DNA of 64,000 bases from Brachionus manjavacas (lineage: Eukaryota; Rotifera; Eurotatoria; Ploima; Brachionidae): positions 3,703,501 to 3,767,500 of the forward strand of contig JAHQIY010000005.1 in NCBI GenBank assembly GCA_019054805.1, in the 5' to 3' direction. Within the stretch, counting starts at the first letter, position 1. Each line of letters begins with the position of its first letter. Shown piece after piece: positions 49,176-61,549 of this stretch. Below the pieces are notes generated by a model. The model had not been told where the DNA came from and ran no database searches. It saw only the letters and a list, made by a program, of their open reading frames with translations. Both the position numbers and the translations under genes were made by a program.

Positions 49176-50236
49176 GTTATAGCTTTATGCTATTTGTTTT
49201 CCAAAAGCACTCTTTAAAATAACTCAAATAAATTTTTGCTTTTATTAATTTTTTGCCAATTATACAGATATATTTAGCAAGTTGATTTTGAAATTTATTA
49301 TAATTTTATATGAATGCATTTATGCTAAAAATTGAGATTAGGGTTTAAAATTAAGAAATTATAAATTTTTTTTTTTTAAATAAAATAACTTATGATTTTT
49401 GAAAATATTCAAATAAAATTTTTTTTTAATTTAAAAAAAAAAAGTATTTATCAAAAACAAATTGAATTTTTTGAATAATTTTACCCAATTTGTATTTATT
49501 GTATTTACTTATTTACTGAGCTAAAGCTCGTTTAGATTAAAAAATTAAAATTAAAATTAAAAAAGAAAAAGAAGAAAATAAAATTTTACCAATTCATATA
49601 AAAGAGCGGCAGCATTTTCCACAAGTTTGACAACCAATAGAACAGAATGACACTGATGATAATTTTTTGATCACAAAACGTGGAGGGAATAAACTATTCC
49701 ATTTAAATATTTAGAAAAATCTTCGAAAATGTTTATTGAATTTTCAAAATTTTTATCGAAAAAATATTATATTTCCCACCATTTTTTCTTCTGAACAAAG
49801 TGATAAAACCGAATATCACTTTTCGCAACGAAATTCAAACAATTAAATAATTTGAATAAAAATTTTATTCAATTAAAACATTTAAAAAATAAAATATTTA
49901 TAAATTTGATTTTAAATATGGTTTATTTGAATTGAATGATTGAAATTAAAATATTCAGAAACAGGCAAACTTTCTTGGGAAAAATTCCCATCTCATAAAT
50001 CTCCTTGATTGAAAAAAAACAGATGGCCCCAAAACTCTTTGCAAACTATTTTGAGGCTATATTTTCAGAATAAATCTTGATCGGTTACCATTGCAAACGT
50101 GGAAAAAACACACCAATTTGCATTTTATCACAGTTTGAAGACCACGTAACTGCAGCGGAAATAATATTAGAGTCCATGGTCCAGTGGATTGAAATAGGAA
50201 AAAACTTCATAAGAGGTCTCACAATTTAATTATTAA
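49176..50236. other. UBR3 upstream region
   Basis: AT-rich, and should hold the UBR3 promoter. No motif stands out. There is a small GC-richer patch at 49600-49690 (GAGCGGCAGC), but no coding frame. Confidence 0.5.
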
Positions 50237-51182
50237 TTTATTTATTTATTTGTTTTCTGTACCGAGCTAGAGCTCCTTCAGAATTATAAAAATAAAAATA
50301 AAGTAAATAAGCCAAAAAAATGTTAAGAAAGTTTAAAAGACATATATTGAAATAGGTTGTTACATGTGACAGATGTTTACATAGTTGAAGCTTCATGAAA
50401 AAAAGAGGAAATAGTAAGGTTGCAATTACACAATGGAGTTGGGTATTCAATTTGTCTTGATTCGAAACCTTGTTTGTATTCCTCCACCAGTCTGACAACC
50501 AATGGAATAGAATGACTAAGTCGTGTCCCTACATATCTCTCACTCAACTCAAAAAGCCGATTCGAGACTTTTAGTAATTTAAGTTTATTAAAAGCCTCAT
50601 GATGCACGATGTTGGAGGGAGTATCATATTTTAACTTAAGGATAGATCTTACTGCTGTATTCTGAATTGCTTGTAGTTTTTTGATATTATTTCCTGAAAA
50701 TGAATTCAAGCAAGGAAAAAATAATCCGACTAGAGATTTATTTAAATTTCCTAATGTGTTTTGAGTTCGACCCCATTTTTTATTTGACAATATCTTAATA
50801 ATATTTAGCCATTTGTTGCAGCGTTCTTTAATTTCGTCTCCTAATATATTAAAATTTAATTTAGAATCAAATTTTATACCAAGATACCAAAAAGATTTCT
50901 TTTTGGCTCATAATTTTTTAAGTTTAGATTATCAATTTCTATTTTGTACTTAGAAAACATTACTGAAAACGACTTTTCAACTGATATCTTCATTTTCCAT
51001 TTAAAAAGCCATTGTTCTAGTTCTTTGGTGTATTTATTTATCTTATTTTCTAGGTGCCCCTTTTTGTTATAAATGAAGAATGTAACTAGATCATCTGCGT
51101 GAGTATTAATTATTTGTTTTGTTTCTTTTGGGGATGTCATTAATATATATACCAAATAAAAGAGGACTAATTACCGAGCCTT

Positions 51183-51483
51183 ATTAACCCGTATAGCCGA
51201 ATGGTTTGCGTGTTAGTCATGCAAGCAGAGGATCGAGGGTTCAAAACCCACTGAGGGTGAAAAAATCTTCAAAATATCTCTGCAATACGGGGCGAATGTT
51301 TAAACCTGTTTCATCATAAAAATAGGGGGGCCAGTTTCGACTGGGTAATAATTGCGGTGTAGATGATCATCTCGATGCAGTAGTCTCTGTGTCAGATCGG
51401 AGCCGTAGCTCAAAAAGGTACATGAAAAGGAGATGAGCGCCTCCCCATTATCCACTAGGATAGAATAGGGACAATTATTTTAT
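51183..51483 (+). mobile_element. tRNA-derived SINE inserted in LINE RT, 15-bp TSD
   Basis: TAATTACCGAGCCTT at 51168-51182 is duplicated at 51484-51498. The 5' end is tRNA-like: A box TAGCCGAATGG (about 51195-51205), an anticodon arm with stem TGCGT/ATGCA and loop GTTAGTC (anticodon position TAG, Leu-like), an extended variable region, and a T arm GAGGG-TTCAAAA-CCCAC containing the B box. The body is shared with 35354-35540. The insertion falls within the codons for the GVPQGSV motif of the host LINE, opposite in orientation to it. Confidence 0.9.
51187..51258 (+). promoter_or_regulatory. Internal Pol III promoter (A and B boxes) of the SINE
   Basis: TAGCCGAATGG fits the A-box pattern TRGYnnAnnGG, and GGTTCAAAACC fits the B-box GGTTCRAnnCC at normal tRNA spacing. 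The acceptor stem is degenerate (ACCCGTA against TGAGGGT), so this is a SINE promoter and not a working tRNA. Confidence 0.7.
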
Positions 51484-54400
51484 TAATTACCGAGCCTTGA
51501 GGAACACCTGAAGTTATTTGATTTTCGTCGCTCAATTGGTCATTCACATTTACCCTAAGTGTCCTTCTATCTAAAAAGGATCTAAACCAGTTAGTCTAGT
51601 AATGAGGTGGATTTATTTTAATCAATTTAAAAAGGAATCTTCATGCCAAACCCTATCAAAGGCTTTAGAAATATGTAAAAAAGGCCAAAAATTCTTTTTT
51701 TTCTAAAAATTAATCCACAATTTTTTTAATTAAAAAGAACAGATTATCCAATGTTGGCCGGTGTTTCCTAAATCCAGATTGCTCCTGGATAAGGAGTGAA
51801 TTATGTTTTAAAAAATTGTATAATCTTGAATAAACTATTCGTTCCAGTAACTTTCCTAAAAAACTCTTTATACTAATTGTTCTATAATTTAAAGGATCTT
51901 GTAAATTAGAGGCCTTTTTTGAATCATTGTAATGTTCGAAGTTTTCCACGCTTTCGGGACCTTCTCTAAGAGATAAATTAAAAAGTTCTATGATTTCTAT
52001 TAATGAATTTCTAGGTAAGTTTTTTAACATTAAATTATTTATTTGGTCAAGTCCTGATGCCGCTTCATTTTTCAATCTTTTTAGAGCCATAATTAATTCA
52101 ATTAAGCAAATTAGATCATCAAAATTCCACTGATCATAATCTCTAAAAAATTTATAGGAAGAATTCAGTATTTCGAAATCTTTCTTAGTATCAATTAAAT
52201 CAGAATTAGGACCAAATATTGAAGATAAGAGTTCTCCAAAACATTTTCCCTTTTCTTCATCAGTTTTGAATTCCTTGTCATTTGAAATCAAATTTGGGAT
52301 TAAATTTGATCCTTTTTTTGTTATAAATTTATTTATTTTTTCCAAAAAGGTCTACTTGTTAGTGGGTTTTTTCTCATCTTCTTGATAAAATCAAACCAAT
52401 TTGGATTCAATTTTAAAGTGGCCTTTAACTCAAATGTAAGTTGATGATATTTATGCTTATGCTTTTGACAGCGAGTGTTTCGGAAGTTTCTTCTTATTTT
52501 CCTGTGTTATTTTATCAGGATAACAATGTTCGGGGGGAGACTGGTTTTGTAGATTTTCTGAGAAAGATAAGGAATGCTTTTGTGAGAAGCAGCGATTATT
52601 TTTTTCTGTAATTTTATCATTTAGTTGATCGAAAGTGATGGAACTTTCAGGAAAAATAACAACATTTTGAAAATTTAAAATCTCGCTAAATAATTGCCAG
52701 TTCGCTTTATTATAGGTAAATTTTTTAGCTGTTGATTTATTTTCTCATTGATAGTTCATAGAAATTCAGGCTTCGATTGGGAAATGGTCACTAGTCATGT
52801 CTTGACAATTTAAGACATTGAAGTCGGTAATTTTGTCAATTAATGAAGATAAAACTAAAAAAAGATCAAGAATTTGAAAGTAATTCTTATTAAAAATATT
52901 GAAAGGAGGGCGCTTATCATTGATCACTTAAAAGTCTATTTCACTGATTTTTCTTTCCAACATTATATCGTTTTGCATTTTCCGCTGCGCAGCCTATTTG
53001 CTTTGTTCTAGCGTTTAGATCGCCACCTAAGATTAAGTTTCTACATTTTTTATAAACTGTTTTAAAAAGCTCAAAGTTCAGAAGTACATTTGGTGGATTA
53101 TATAGACTAAATACAACTAATTCATTTTATTTCCCAAATTTAGTTTTATACAAAGGAGTTCGGAATTGAATTCCTCATTAGACAAATCTTGTATAAATTT
53201 AATTCCTTCCTTAATTAAAAAAGCTACTCCTCCTTTATACTTGTTGCGTGGTTTAGTTAAGAACTGATAATTGTTAAGGTCAAGATAAAAATTTGCCTCA
53301 CTTAAATCTTTCTTTAATTCATTAAGCAAATCAATCTCGGGACATTTTTGAGATAAAGAATTTCCTAAAAGATGAACCCTTCTAGGTAAATGAAGACAGT
53401 TCCAGTGTGTAATTATTAACCTGTTCTTAGAGGAAATTTGACTTGATAGATTTTTCATCATTGTATGTTTGAGCTTGACTGTTTTTGTATGAAATCGCTG
53501 TTGTTCTCATCTGTATTCTGTCCAATATTATTGTCTTGAATTACGCCATTAAGTTCATTGTTTTCCTTATCATTAGTTTGATCTTTAAGTTTTTTCGATT
53601 CAGCCGTTGTGAATTGTCCGATTCTGAAACACGCTTGATTTGCTTACTTTTATGAACATGGTAACAAGGTATTTTGTTGACTTTATAGATTGATCTATTA
53701 ATTTTTCGAAATTTGAGCAGTTTATTTAATTAGCATCTTTATTAAGAATAACTAATAGCACTGGAGTATGCATAGTTCTGGGGATATTTTTTTTTTTGAT
53801 TACAGTTTTTGCAAGCTAGGTTTTTATCAGGACATCTAGCAATGTTGTGCCCTTCACAATTACAAAAAAAGCAATTTTGTTTTTGTCCAGCAATTGAAAT
53901 TACGCACTTTAATCCGTATAATACTGTTGAACCAGTCAAATTTCTAACTAATTGTTCTGATTCTTTCGGAAAGGAAACTTTTACTCGTTTCACACAGTTT
54001 TTAACTTGACTTTCTTTGTATGTTTCTTCTGAAATTTGTTCAACTTTGAGACCATTGATTTTAACAGCATCGAAAAAGTCTCGAAGTGATTGATTTTTAA
54101 AATCTTCTGGGAGATAGTGAAACCTAAATTTCGAGTATCTTCATGTGTTCGGCAATTTGTTTGCATCTTCAATCATAAAATTCACCATTTATTTCGATTG
54201 AACGTTCAAAGACTTTCGATGCGCTAAAGACGTGTTCGAAATTTATAATCCATATTTTATTCGAAGAGATAATGTAGATTGCTGTAATTTCTTTAAATTA
54301 TGGGTCTCTGAGAACACACTGGAGTTGCTTAAAGATTGTTTTGTGATAAACAGGTTTCTCCAACTTTTTAAGAGTCATTTTGACTGAATTCTTAAAATTC

Positions 54401-55032
54401 AAACGTTGAATTTTGCTTGGGTTCGCTAGTAAACTTACCATTTGGAATTCAGCTTTTAAATCACGTGATGACGCTTTAAATTAAGAGCAAGATTGCTAAG
54501 CCAAATGTCAATTTCAAATCAATTTTAAATTCCATTATTTATTTCTTTTTTAAAAAAAGAAGATAAATACTGGGTCCTTAAGCGCTTAGCTTTGTTCCTT
54601 TGCAGATCGCCAGTATCTTTTTTTTCGAAAATCGCACTTTCTTTCTCTTCGTTTTCCTTCGGTTTGTCGCCGGTTCTATCATTGTTTGTTTCCACTTAAA
54701 AGATGACAATAATTTCTCACTATCGCTTCTCTCCTTCGCTTCGATTGCAAAATCGTTTTTCGCACTTAGTTGATCAAGTGTGGCTACCTTTGTACACAGG
54801 CCCATAAACTTTTTGACATAGACAGACTTGTCATTTCCTGTTATTTGGTTATTTCTCTTTACAACTCTCCCACTTTTATTTCAAGTAAGAATAGAACAAA
54901 CTTTTTCAGTTCAAGGCAGTTTGTACTTTTTTTCCACCTGCTACTGATTTCTCAAAGGCAGACTTGTGATTTTCATATTATCAGCATCACTAGTTATGAT
55001 TTTTTGTCAGCTACTAGTTGAATTGATAATGT

Positions 55033-55150
55033 TTTTTATTTATTTATTTAAATAATTTGAGGGTATCCCTCAGGCTGTGAAGAATGGGCACTACCCTTCT
55101 TTTCAGCCAAACGATTTTATACAAAAAGAAAATTAAATAGAAGTAAATTG
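55033..55150 (-). mobile_element. LINE/SINE 3' tail fragment, minus sense
   Basis: Read leftward: GGCTGAAAAGAAGGGTAGTG, a short hairpin (AAGGGTAGTGCCC), TGAGGGATACCCTCA palindrome, then AAATAAATAAATAAA. This has the layout of a retroposon 3' UTR with an (AAAT)n tail, but it is not the family of 50237-54805. Confidence 0.55.
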
Positions 55151-55259
55151 CGAGTAAATTAGACAAAAAGAAAAAAAATAAAGAAAGATGAAAAAAAAAA
55201 AAATGAATAAAATTGAATTGTTAATGTCAATTTCTTTAAACTTCGTGCTTTTTTATTTT

Positions 55260-57751
55260 GTTTATTTTTGCTGACTTTTGGCTAAAGCCAAATGTTACCA
55301 ACAACAGACTTTTGGCTTAAGCAAAAAATTACCAACAACCGAAATTTAAACACATCTTCTGGTTCAGAACCAACAGGAACTGCCCAGCAACGGCAACATC
55401 AACGACAACAACAACAGATGGAGAGCCTTATTAGAACAAGCAGCTTACATAATGGTTCACATATGCAAAATCTCTGAAGGCCTTGACCAAATGAGCAAAT
55501 TAATAAGACTTTAAAATACTCAAATGACTTCACTCGATTGAAAAGCAGTCAATAAGACTGGTACCGACTCACCTGTATCTAGTCCAATCGAAGCAGCAAA
55601 AGCAGCGGTAAACAAGATCTTGACCAATTCAGCTGAATCCAGTCGACAAAGAGAAAACACAGAAATTTGCATCATGGCTTGGACAAATTTAGCTCATTTC
55701 AGTCCACCCGGAGCTACTAAAGCCGTAGTTTACCATTTATCAACAACAGACTCAAAAACTGCCAGTGCGGCAGAAGCAGAGGTCAACCAGAGCCTCATCT
55801 GAGCAATCTGAGCACACAATCTCAGGAGACCGGCATGTTTACGCTGATTGTATGATTGATCAAAATGATATTTTGGAACCATAAACAAATTGGGAACATG
55901 ACTTTTACTTAGCATTAGCAGGATTCAACATAAATTTAACGTTCCATGATTTATCATTGCTAAACAAAACAAAATTAAAGGACAACATAATAGATTTTTA
56001 TTTTAACCTTAAACGCACTTAAGATGTGTTCCAGGGAGCTTGCCGGACCACTCTCACTTATTTACCCACAGTCTCTTAGCTCATCTACACTTCCCAAGGA
56101 ATGGAAGATTGCAAATGTATCGCCTATTTATAAAAGTGTGAGTAAAACCGCAGTTGGAAATTATCGCCCAGTCTCTCTTACTTCAGTCCCATGCAAGGTC
56201 TTGGAATCACTTATTAAGGACAACATGGTCAAGCACCTGGACAAACATAATTTGATTACCAAAAAACAACATGGCTTTGTGGCACGTAAGGCATGTGTGA
56301 CCAACCTGCTCGAGACAGTTGATTACCTGACGGACTGCGCCAGTCGTAAAGAGCCTGTAGACATAATATACCTAGACTTCGAGAAGGCGTTCGACAAAGT
56401 ATCACACGAACTGCTCCTAGTCAAGCTAGCAGCATACGGCATTCCCGATCTCATTGTTAGCTGGATTCGTAACTTCCTGAGCGGCCGAAGACAGAAAGTA
56501 GTCATGGGCGAAGCAAAATCGGATTGGGTACCAGTTACAAGTGGCGTTCCTCAGGGTTCGGTCATTGGCCCGCTTCTCTTCATTATTTACATCAATGATA
56601 TGCCGGACGTGTGTGGATCTGTTTGTAAGCTGTATGCTGATGACAGCAAGCTTATGAGCTCGGTACTACGTGTGGAGAACTCTAAGAGGCTGCAGTCTGA
56701 CCTCAACCGTCTTGCAGAATGGTCAGACACCTGGCGAACGAAATTCAACAAAAAGAAGTGTGTAGTCATGCATGTTGGGGACAAAAACGGTTGCTACGAG
56801 TACAAACTAGGCGATCATACACTTGAAAAGACCACAAAAGAGCGAGACCTCGGAATCATTATCACAAATGACCTTAAGTGGACTGAGCAGTCCAAGAGAG
56901 CCGCGTCTAGGGCGACGATGATAGCGTGCCGAATCAAGCTTACCTTCTCGTATTTCTCATTGGACCTGGTGAACTTGCTCTACAAGTCGTTCATACGGCC
57001 TCACTTAGAATTTGCAGTCGGTGCCTGGAATCCTTTTCGGCGGGGTGACATTAAACTGCTTGAACAGGTGCAAAGGAGATTCTCAAAGCTAGTCCCTGAA
57101 CTCAAAACGAAACCCTACGTTGAAAGAAGAGAAGCTCTCGGTTGGACCTCTCTAGAAGACCGGCGTAATCGAGGTGACCTCATCCAGCTCTATAAGATTC
57201 AGCACGGCTACGACCACGTATGCTTCATCAACGGCGTTCAAAGGCTGGCGTCTGATGGCCTTGATTGTCCAGCAGGGAATAATCTTTTATTTAAAAAAAA
57301 AAAATAATACAAGTAGAATAAATTTTTTTAAAATGTTGATTATGTTTTGAATGAATTTGAAAAAAAGAAGAACTGTAAGCTTTTTTTTTTAAATCAATTT
57401 TGTAACTTGATCTAAACAAAAAAAAAAAAATAACATAAATTTGAGATTTTTTTTTGGTTTGCTCTTTTCAATAATATTTTTTTGTTTCATTTTTGATACT
57501 GTATTTTTATTCTTAAAAGGAATGCCCTCGATGCAGCGACCAGATGCGTAACTAACACCAACACATTTAAAAACAGAATTGATAAACAACTGGGTTTCCA
57601 CTAGATAAGACAACATCCACCAAAATCACTTTACACACATTATAAGCACATGAAAATAATTTTACAAGACCTGGCCGAATTACTCTGGACGTGGAGACTA
57701 AGTGTGAAACTAACACAAACATTTATAAAAAAAAAAAAAAAAAAAAAAAAA
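55260..57751 (+). mobile_element. Non-LTR retrotransposon with intact RT core, 5'-rearranged
   Basis: Begins with two near-copies of ACTTTTGGCTTAAGCAAA-like sequence and a Gln-rich ORF1-like frame (55292-55477, RQHQRQQQQ). It then jumps to an RT frame at 56024-57307 (427 residues). All RT blocks are present: GNYRPVSLTSVPCKVLE, QHGFVARKACVTNLLE, DIIYLDFEKAFDKV, SGVPQGSVIGPLLFIIYIND and KLYADDSKLM. After a roughly 220-base A/T-rich interruption, the C-terminal end NALDAATRCVTNTNTFKNRI (about 57522-57581) and stop follow, then a 3' UTR and poly(A) at 57728-57751. No endonuclease is present. GC content is far above the surroundings, suggesting a young insertion. Confidence 0.85.
56024..57307 (+). 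CDS. LINE reverse transcriptase (core intact)
   Basis: 427-residue frame of a non-LTR RT. The catalytic Asp triad is visible (D in YLDFEKAF, DD in YADD). Thumb and post-RT segments follow (RPHLEFAVGAWNPF, LLEQVQRRFSKLV). The frame ends in an A-rich run (KKKK), and the true C-terminus is displaced downstream. The start is taken at the first ATG, but the natural protein would continue upstream into an endonuclease that is missing. Family knowledge: such RTs prime cDNA on nicked target DNA. Without the endonuclease it could act only in trans or at pre-existing nicks. Confidence 0.85.
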   Translation: MCSRELAGPLSLIYPQSLSSSTLPKEWKIANVSPIYKSVSKTAVGNYRPVSLTSVPCKVLESLIKDNMVKHLDKHNLITKKQHGFVARKACVTNLLETVDYLTDCASRKEPVDIIYLDFEKAFDKVSHELLLVKLAAYGIPDLIVSWIRNFLSGRRQKVVMGEAKSDWVPVTSGVPQGSVIGPLLFIIYINDMPDVCGSVCKLYADDSKLMSSVLRVENSKRLQSDLNRLAEWSDTWRTKFNKKKCVVMHVGDKNGCYEYKLGDHTLEKTTKERDLGIIITNDLKWTEQSKRAASRATMIACRIKLTFSYFSLDLVNLLYKSFIRPHLEFAVGAWNPFRRGDIKLLEQVQRRFSKLVPELKTKPYVERREALGWTSLEDRRNRGDLIQLYKIQHGYDHVCFINGVQRLASDGLDCPAGNNLLFKKKK

Positions 57752-58189
57752 ATTGCCAAACTAAAAATAGCATACTACAAAATATGTAAAAACAAAATTA
57801 ATAAATATAATTTGTAAAAATAAAAAAAGAGGCAATTGGCTGTTAAAGTGGGGTGTCTACTTGCACCACTACTTGGGGACCCAAGTCGCCCACAGCATTT
57901 ACTAATTCTCTTTCTTCTTCCGAAAAATTCTTTTTTTAATTCTCAGAATCTTTTCTTTACATGCAAAAAAAAAAGGCAATTGCAGATTAAATCTCAATAA
58001 AGTTAGTAAATTCAATTTTATATGACTCTCTAGGTTTAATCAGCAACACTTGTAGTTTTTTTTTTCCATCAGGAGGTTAAAAAAACTTTGTCATTAAACC
58101 TAGGGATCTTAACTTTACCATAGATTTATGGTGTAACTCTAATGTTTCTTTTCCAATTAAGACAAACCTTTATCACTGTGGTATTTAAA
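57752..58189. other. Spacer with unclassified GC-richer block
   Basis: 57830-57905 (TGGGGTGTCTACTTGCACCA, CTTGGGGACCCAAG palindrome) looks like part of an unknown repeat. No coding sequence. Confidence 0.4.
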
Positions 58190-59450
58190 TTTGTCTTTTT
58201 TTGATATTTTATCTTTAACGCCCAATTGACCTTTAAACAGGATCAAGTAGCTGCCTTCGTAAACTTATTGTTCATTAAATTATCTCAAAAAGTCTTCTCT
58301 TTATTGAAGTAATCGATAATTTATTTACTTTGTCATGTTCTTAATTACTAGATAGAGATAAATTAAACCTTTCTTCAAGATTTATTGGTTTCGACTTTGT
58401 TAACGATATTATAGAAGTAACTAAAGCGTCAGGTAATTTCTCTATTCTTCATTTCAATGTTAACAGATTTTTTAATAAAAAAGACCAAATATTTCCAGTC
58501 CTTAACTTAAGAATTTTTGATATAGTGATGCTCAATAAGACATTTCTTAATGATTTCATCCATCCTTTATCCTTTCTAAACATTTCATTAACAATATTAT
58601 ACGTATAACTACGAAATATTTAATCAACTCTCTAACATATGTCCCTTTAGTAAATTAAAAGAAAAAACTTTTGATTTTTAGTGAATATCTGTCGAGTCTG
58701 TTTTTAAATTGATTAGTAATATGGTCCTGGATTCTCAGATATTTGAGTTAAAATCTTTAAAGATTTTTGCTGAATCCACAATTATCTCTATATTTGAATA
58801 ATATTTATAATATTCTATTTCCATGTCAGTATGGATTCCGCGAAGATCACTCCTGTGAAACAGCCTAACATGAACTAATTTCAGAAATTAATGCAGCACT
58901 TAACAAAAGATTTATTACACTTCTCTTGATTATTGACTTTCACAAGACTTTCGACTTAGTAGACCCAAATCTCTTACTTTGCATTTTAGAAAGAATTGGT
59001 TTTAGTGGAAAAGCTCTTGATCTCATTAAAAAATATTTCTTTGGAAGAAAAAAAGCGGTATCCTTCGGTGGAACTCTTTCTGAATTTTCTAAAATAGACC
59101 TTCAAGTTCCTCAACAATTAGAAATTGAGGTTTTAGCTCAATTCAAGCTATTAAGTGTAATAATAGATAATAAATTACGTTAGCAATCTAAATGTACTAT
59201 TAATAAAAAGCTTAACTCAATAAAGCAATTATTCTTTCTTTCAAGACCAGTCAAAATATAATTCTTTAAAACGTATATCTTGCGCCACTTTGATTATTGT
59301 TTATCACTTGTCACCTATTTCTCCAAACCAGCTATTTAATCTCTTTCCAATGCATATTATATTTCACTTTTCAAATTGATCCACTTCAAAGCCCAATTTA
59401 ATTTTTCGAACAAAACGATTGTTTAAATGACTTTTTTTAGGACTAATGTT
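58190..59450 (+). mobile_element. Degenerate LINE relic
   Basis: Near 58440, SGNFSILHFNVNRFFNKKDQ recalls an EEP endonuclease start (LHxNxRSLxNK). Near 58830, QYGFREDHSCETA, then LLIIDFHKTFDLVDPNLLL (58926-58980), is the RT catalytic block with its first Asp. It is followed by an internal deletion to the late region (IDNKLR, LFFLSRPVKI). Stops and shifts throughout. Confidence 0.75.
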
Positions 59451-59936
59451 TTATATAAAAAAAAAATAATTTATGTGATTTTCAATTTTCAATAAATTTG
59501 TTATGTATTTTTTATCATTTTTGAATAAAAAAATTTTTTATGCGAGGACCACATATTTTGTGAATTTTAATCTCTTTTATTTTTTTTAATCCTCACACCG
59601 TTTTTTCTATGTTTTGATTCATTCCCCATTCAAACCCTTTTCAACCTTTAAAAAAAAATTCTTCTTGAAATCTATTAAAGCGACGTTATTTAACGTTATA
59701 GAAGCTATTTTTCCAATTAGCACAATAGATTAGAGTTTAGCATAAACAGAAAGAAATTTGTTAAAAAAATGATTCAAATATTTGATATTTTTCTAAACCA
59801 AAGTAAAGTTAGATCTGTTAATTATTAATTATTAGTAGTTTCAATTAGCCAATAATTTATAAAATTTCATAATCAAAATATTTTGATTTTCTTAATAAAC
59901 ACAATTTTTAATGAAACTCAAAAATCAAAAAGTAAA

Positions 59937-61549
59937 ATGATGCTAACCAATTTACCAAATGATATTCTAATACTTATTTTCAGTAAATACTTAAGTCTTG
60001 AGGATCTGTTATCTATTTCTCAGTGTTGCAAATATTTTAAAGATATTATTTTTAAATTTATAATAAACAATATCAAAAAATACCCAGTTCTTGATTTAAA
60101 TTACCCGTTTGGTAAATTTCAATCTAAATTAAAATTTATTAATTAAACAGAATTTTTAGGTTACAATCAATATGAAGAGAATAGGTAACTCAGTCACCTA
60201 ATCTAATTTAATAAAATCACTATTTTATCATCAAGCAAACATTACTCAATTGATTTTAACAATTTCTACCGATTGAAATGCTATTTGAACCTAAAAAATA
60301 ATCCAGTTGTTCAGAAGAAAATTTATGCATTTTCAGAAAAGTATTTTAAAATTAAGTAAAAATTTATTTTAACCATACTTGAAAATGTAGAATGTTTCCT
60401 TCAGTTCAAATAGGCGAAGATACCAGAGATTCACATGGTTTTCGTAGTGTTTATTTAACTGATGACAATCAATTTTTATGGCTAAACTTAGATGATGTCT
60501 TTAAGTTAAGTCCAATTGAGATTTCTGACAGATATTATGTAAGGAAAAAGTTTGTCAATAAAATAAAAACAGTTAAAAAAGTTCCAATAATTGGATATGG
60601 CGATATTCGAAAATTTAAGAAAAAAGACGACTTTCTTGTATGCTCATTCGAGTAAATTTTTGTAATTTACCTTTTATCATTTAATTTTTTTTTTAAGTAA
60701 AGGATTGAAGCTTTTTTATTATGAAAATGACAGATTTGAAATGATGAATGAACTAGCCGAGCAAAACAGCAGGATAAATTGTGTTGATTTAGGCTTAAAA
60801 TATAAAAAAATAACATATGGGTGCACTAATGGACTATTAAAAATAGGTTCCACTGATGATTTTATTTTCTCGGAAATAAATGTTAAAGACCGAATTATTA
60901 GATGTTGCTTTGCACCTTCTGAAAAGTAACTTAATTAACTAATTACCGGAAAGTATTAAAAAAAATCAAGAGATTTAGCGGTAGGAACTGCTGGAATATA
61001 TTCACACAAAAATTCAGTACCATCTCCTGTAAGAATATATGATTTATTTAGGTAAGCAGAGAAAGAAAGAAAATTTGAAATTAAATTTTTCAATCAAAAT
61101 AGCTTTAAAGAAAAACAACACTTAGTAAGTCCTGGAAGAATTAAAATAGGAGCTGGTATATTGTCACTAAGCTTCATTGATGAAAATACAATCATGTCCG
61201 CTGGATATGATACATTCATTAGAATATTCGACTTAAGATCGAACAAATGGTATTGTATCAATTGATCCGTAAAAATAAATTTTAAATTTTAATGAAAAGC
61301 ATTCAATCTTTGGAAGAGCCAGAAGATATGAGCATCTACTCGGTTTGTTGTAGCAAATATTATGGACTTCTCTCCGGAAACGATAGACAAAGTATAGTTC
61401 GATATTGGGACAGAAGAATGAACAGTATAATCCGATCATTTCAAGTCTGTAAGACAAACAGTTCCGTTTACTCTTTAGCTTGTACTCCAGATTGTATTTT
61501 GGCAGGCGTGAATCTTGGTATAATTTTACTTGACTTTAGATTTAGTTAA
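59937..61549 (+). CDS. FBXW4: FBXW4-like F-box/WD40 protein
   Basis: Eight exons: 59937-60111, 60160-60184, 60236-60355, 60391-60651, 60698-60925, 60971-61051, 61103-61249 and 61300-61549. All introns are 35-51 bases with GT-AG and matching phases, giving 428 residues (human FBXW4 is about 412). The F-box is at residues 3-45 (TNLPNDILILIFSKYLSLEDL, SISQCCKYFKDI). WD-type blades follow (RINCVDLG; LAVGTAGIYSHKN; LSLSFIDENTIMSAGYDTF). The C-terminus carries CIQSLEEPEDMSIYSVCC, QSIVRYWDRR, SSVYSLACT and LLDF, in the FBXW4 order. Family knowledge: F-box proteins deliver substrates to SCF ubiquitin ligases; FBXW4 (dactylin) substrates are poorly defined. The uninterrupted model argues for a working gene. 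Confidence 0.92.

Larger units (their letters stand above)
50237..54805 (-). mobile_element. Near-full-length but degenerate LINE (gag, endonuclease, RT)
   Basis: Read leftward. The ORF1 start lies at about 54578-54805, followed by a CCHC knuckle (CFFCNCEGHNIARC, 53742-53993). The EEP endonuclease start is at 53117-53461 (IITHWNCLHL, YKGGVAFLIKEG). RT blocks at 51710-52345 include LKNEAASGLDQI, NYRTISIKSFLGKLLE and QSGFRKHRPTLDNL. GVPQGSVISPLLF is split by a SINE; HADD is at about 51085-51100; and post-RT YDTPSNIVHHEAFNKL lies at 50377-50790. The 3' tail is TTCTGAAGGAGCTCTAGCTC followed by (AAAT)n near 50237-50256. Order and domains suit a Jockey/CR1-like clade. Multiple stops and shifts make it non-autonomous. 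Confidence 0.85.

Noticed and set aside
51187..51258. Functional tRNA-Leu gene
   Set aside because: The A and B boxes are present but the acceptor stem is degenerate, and the unit is flanked by target duplications and joined to a SINE body.
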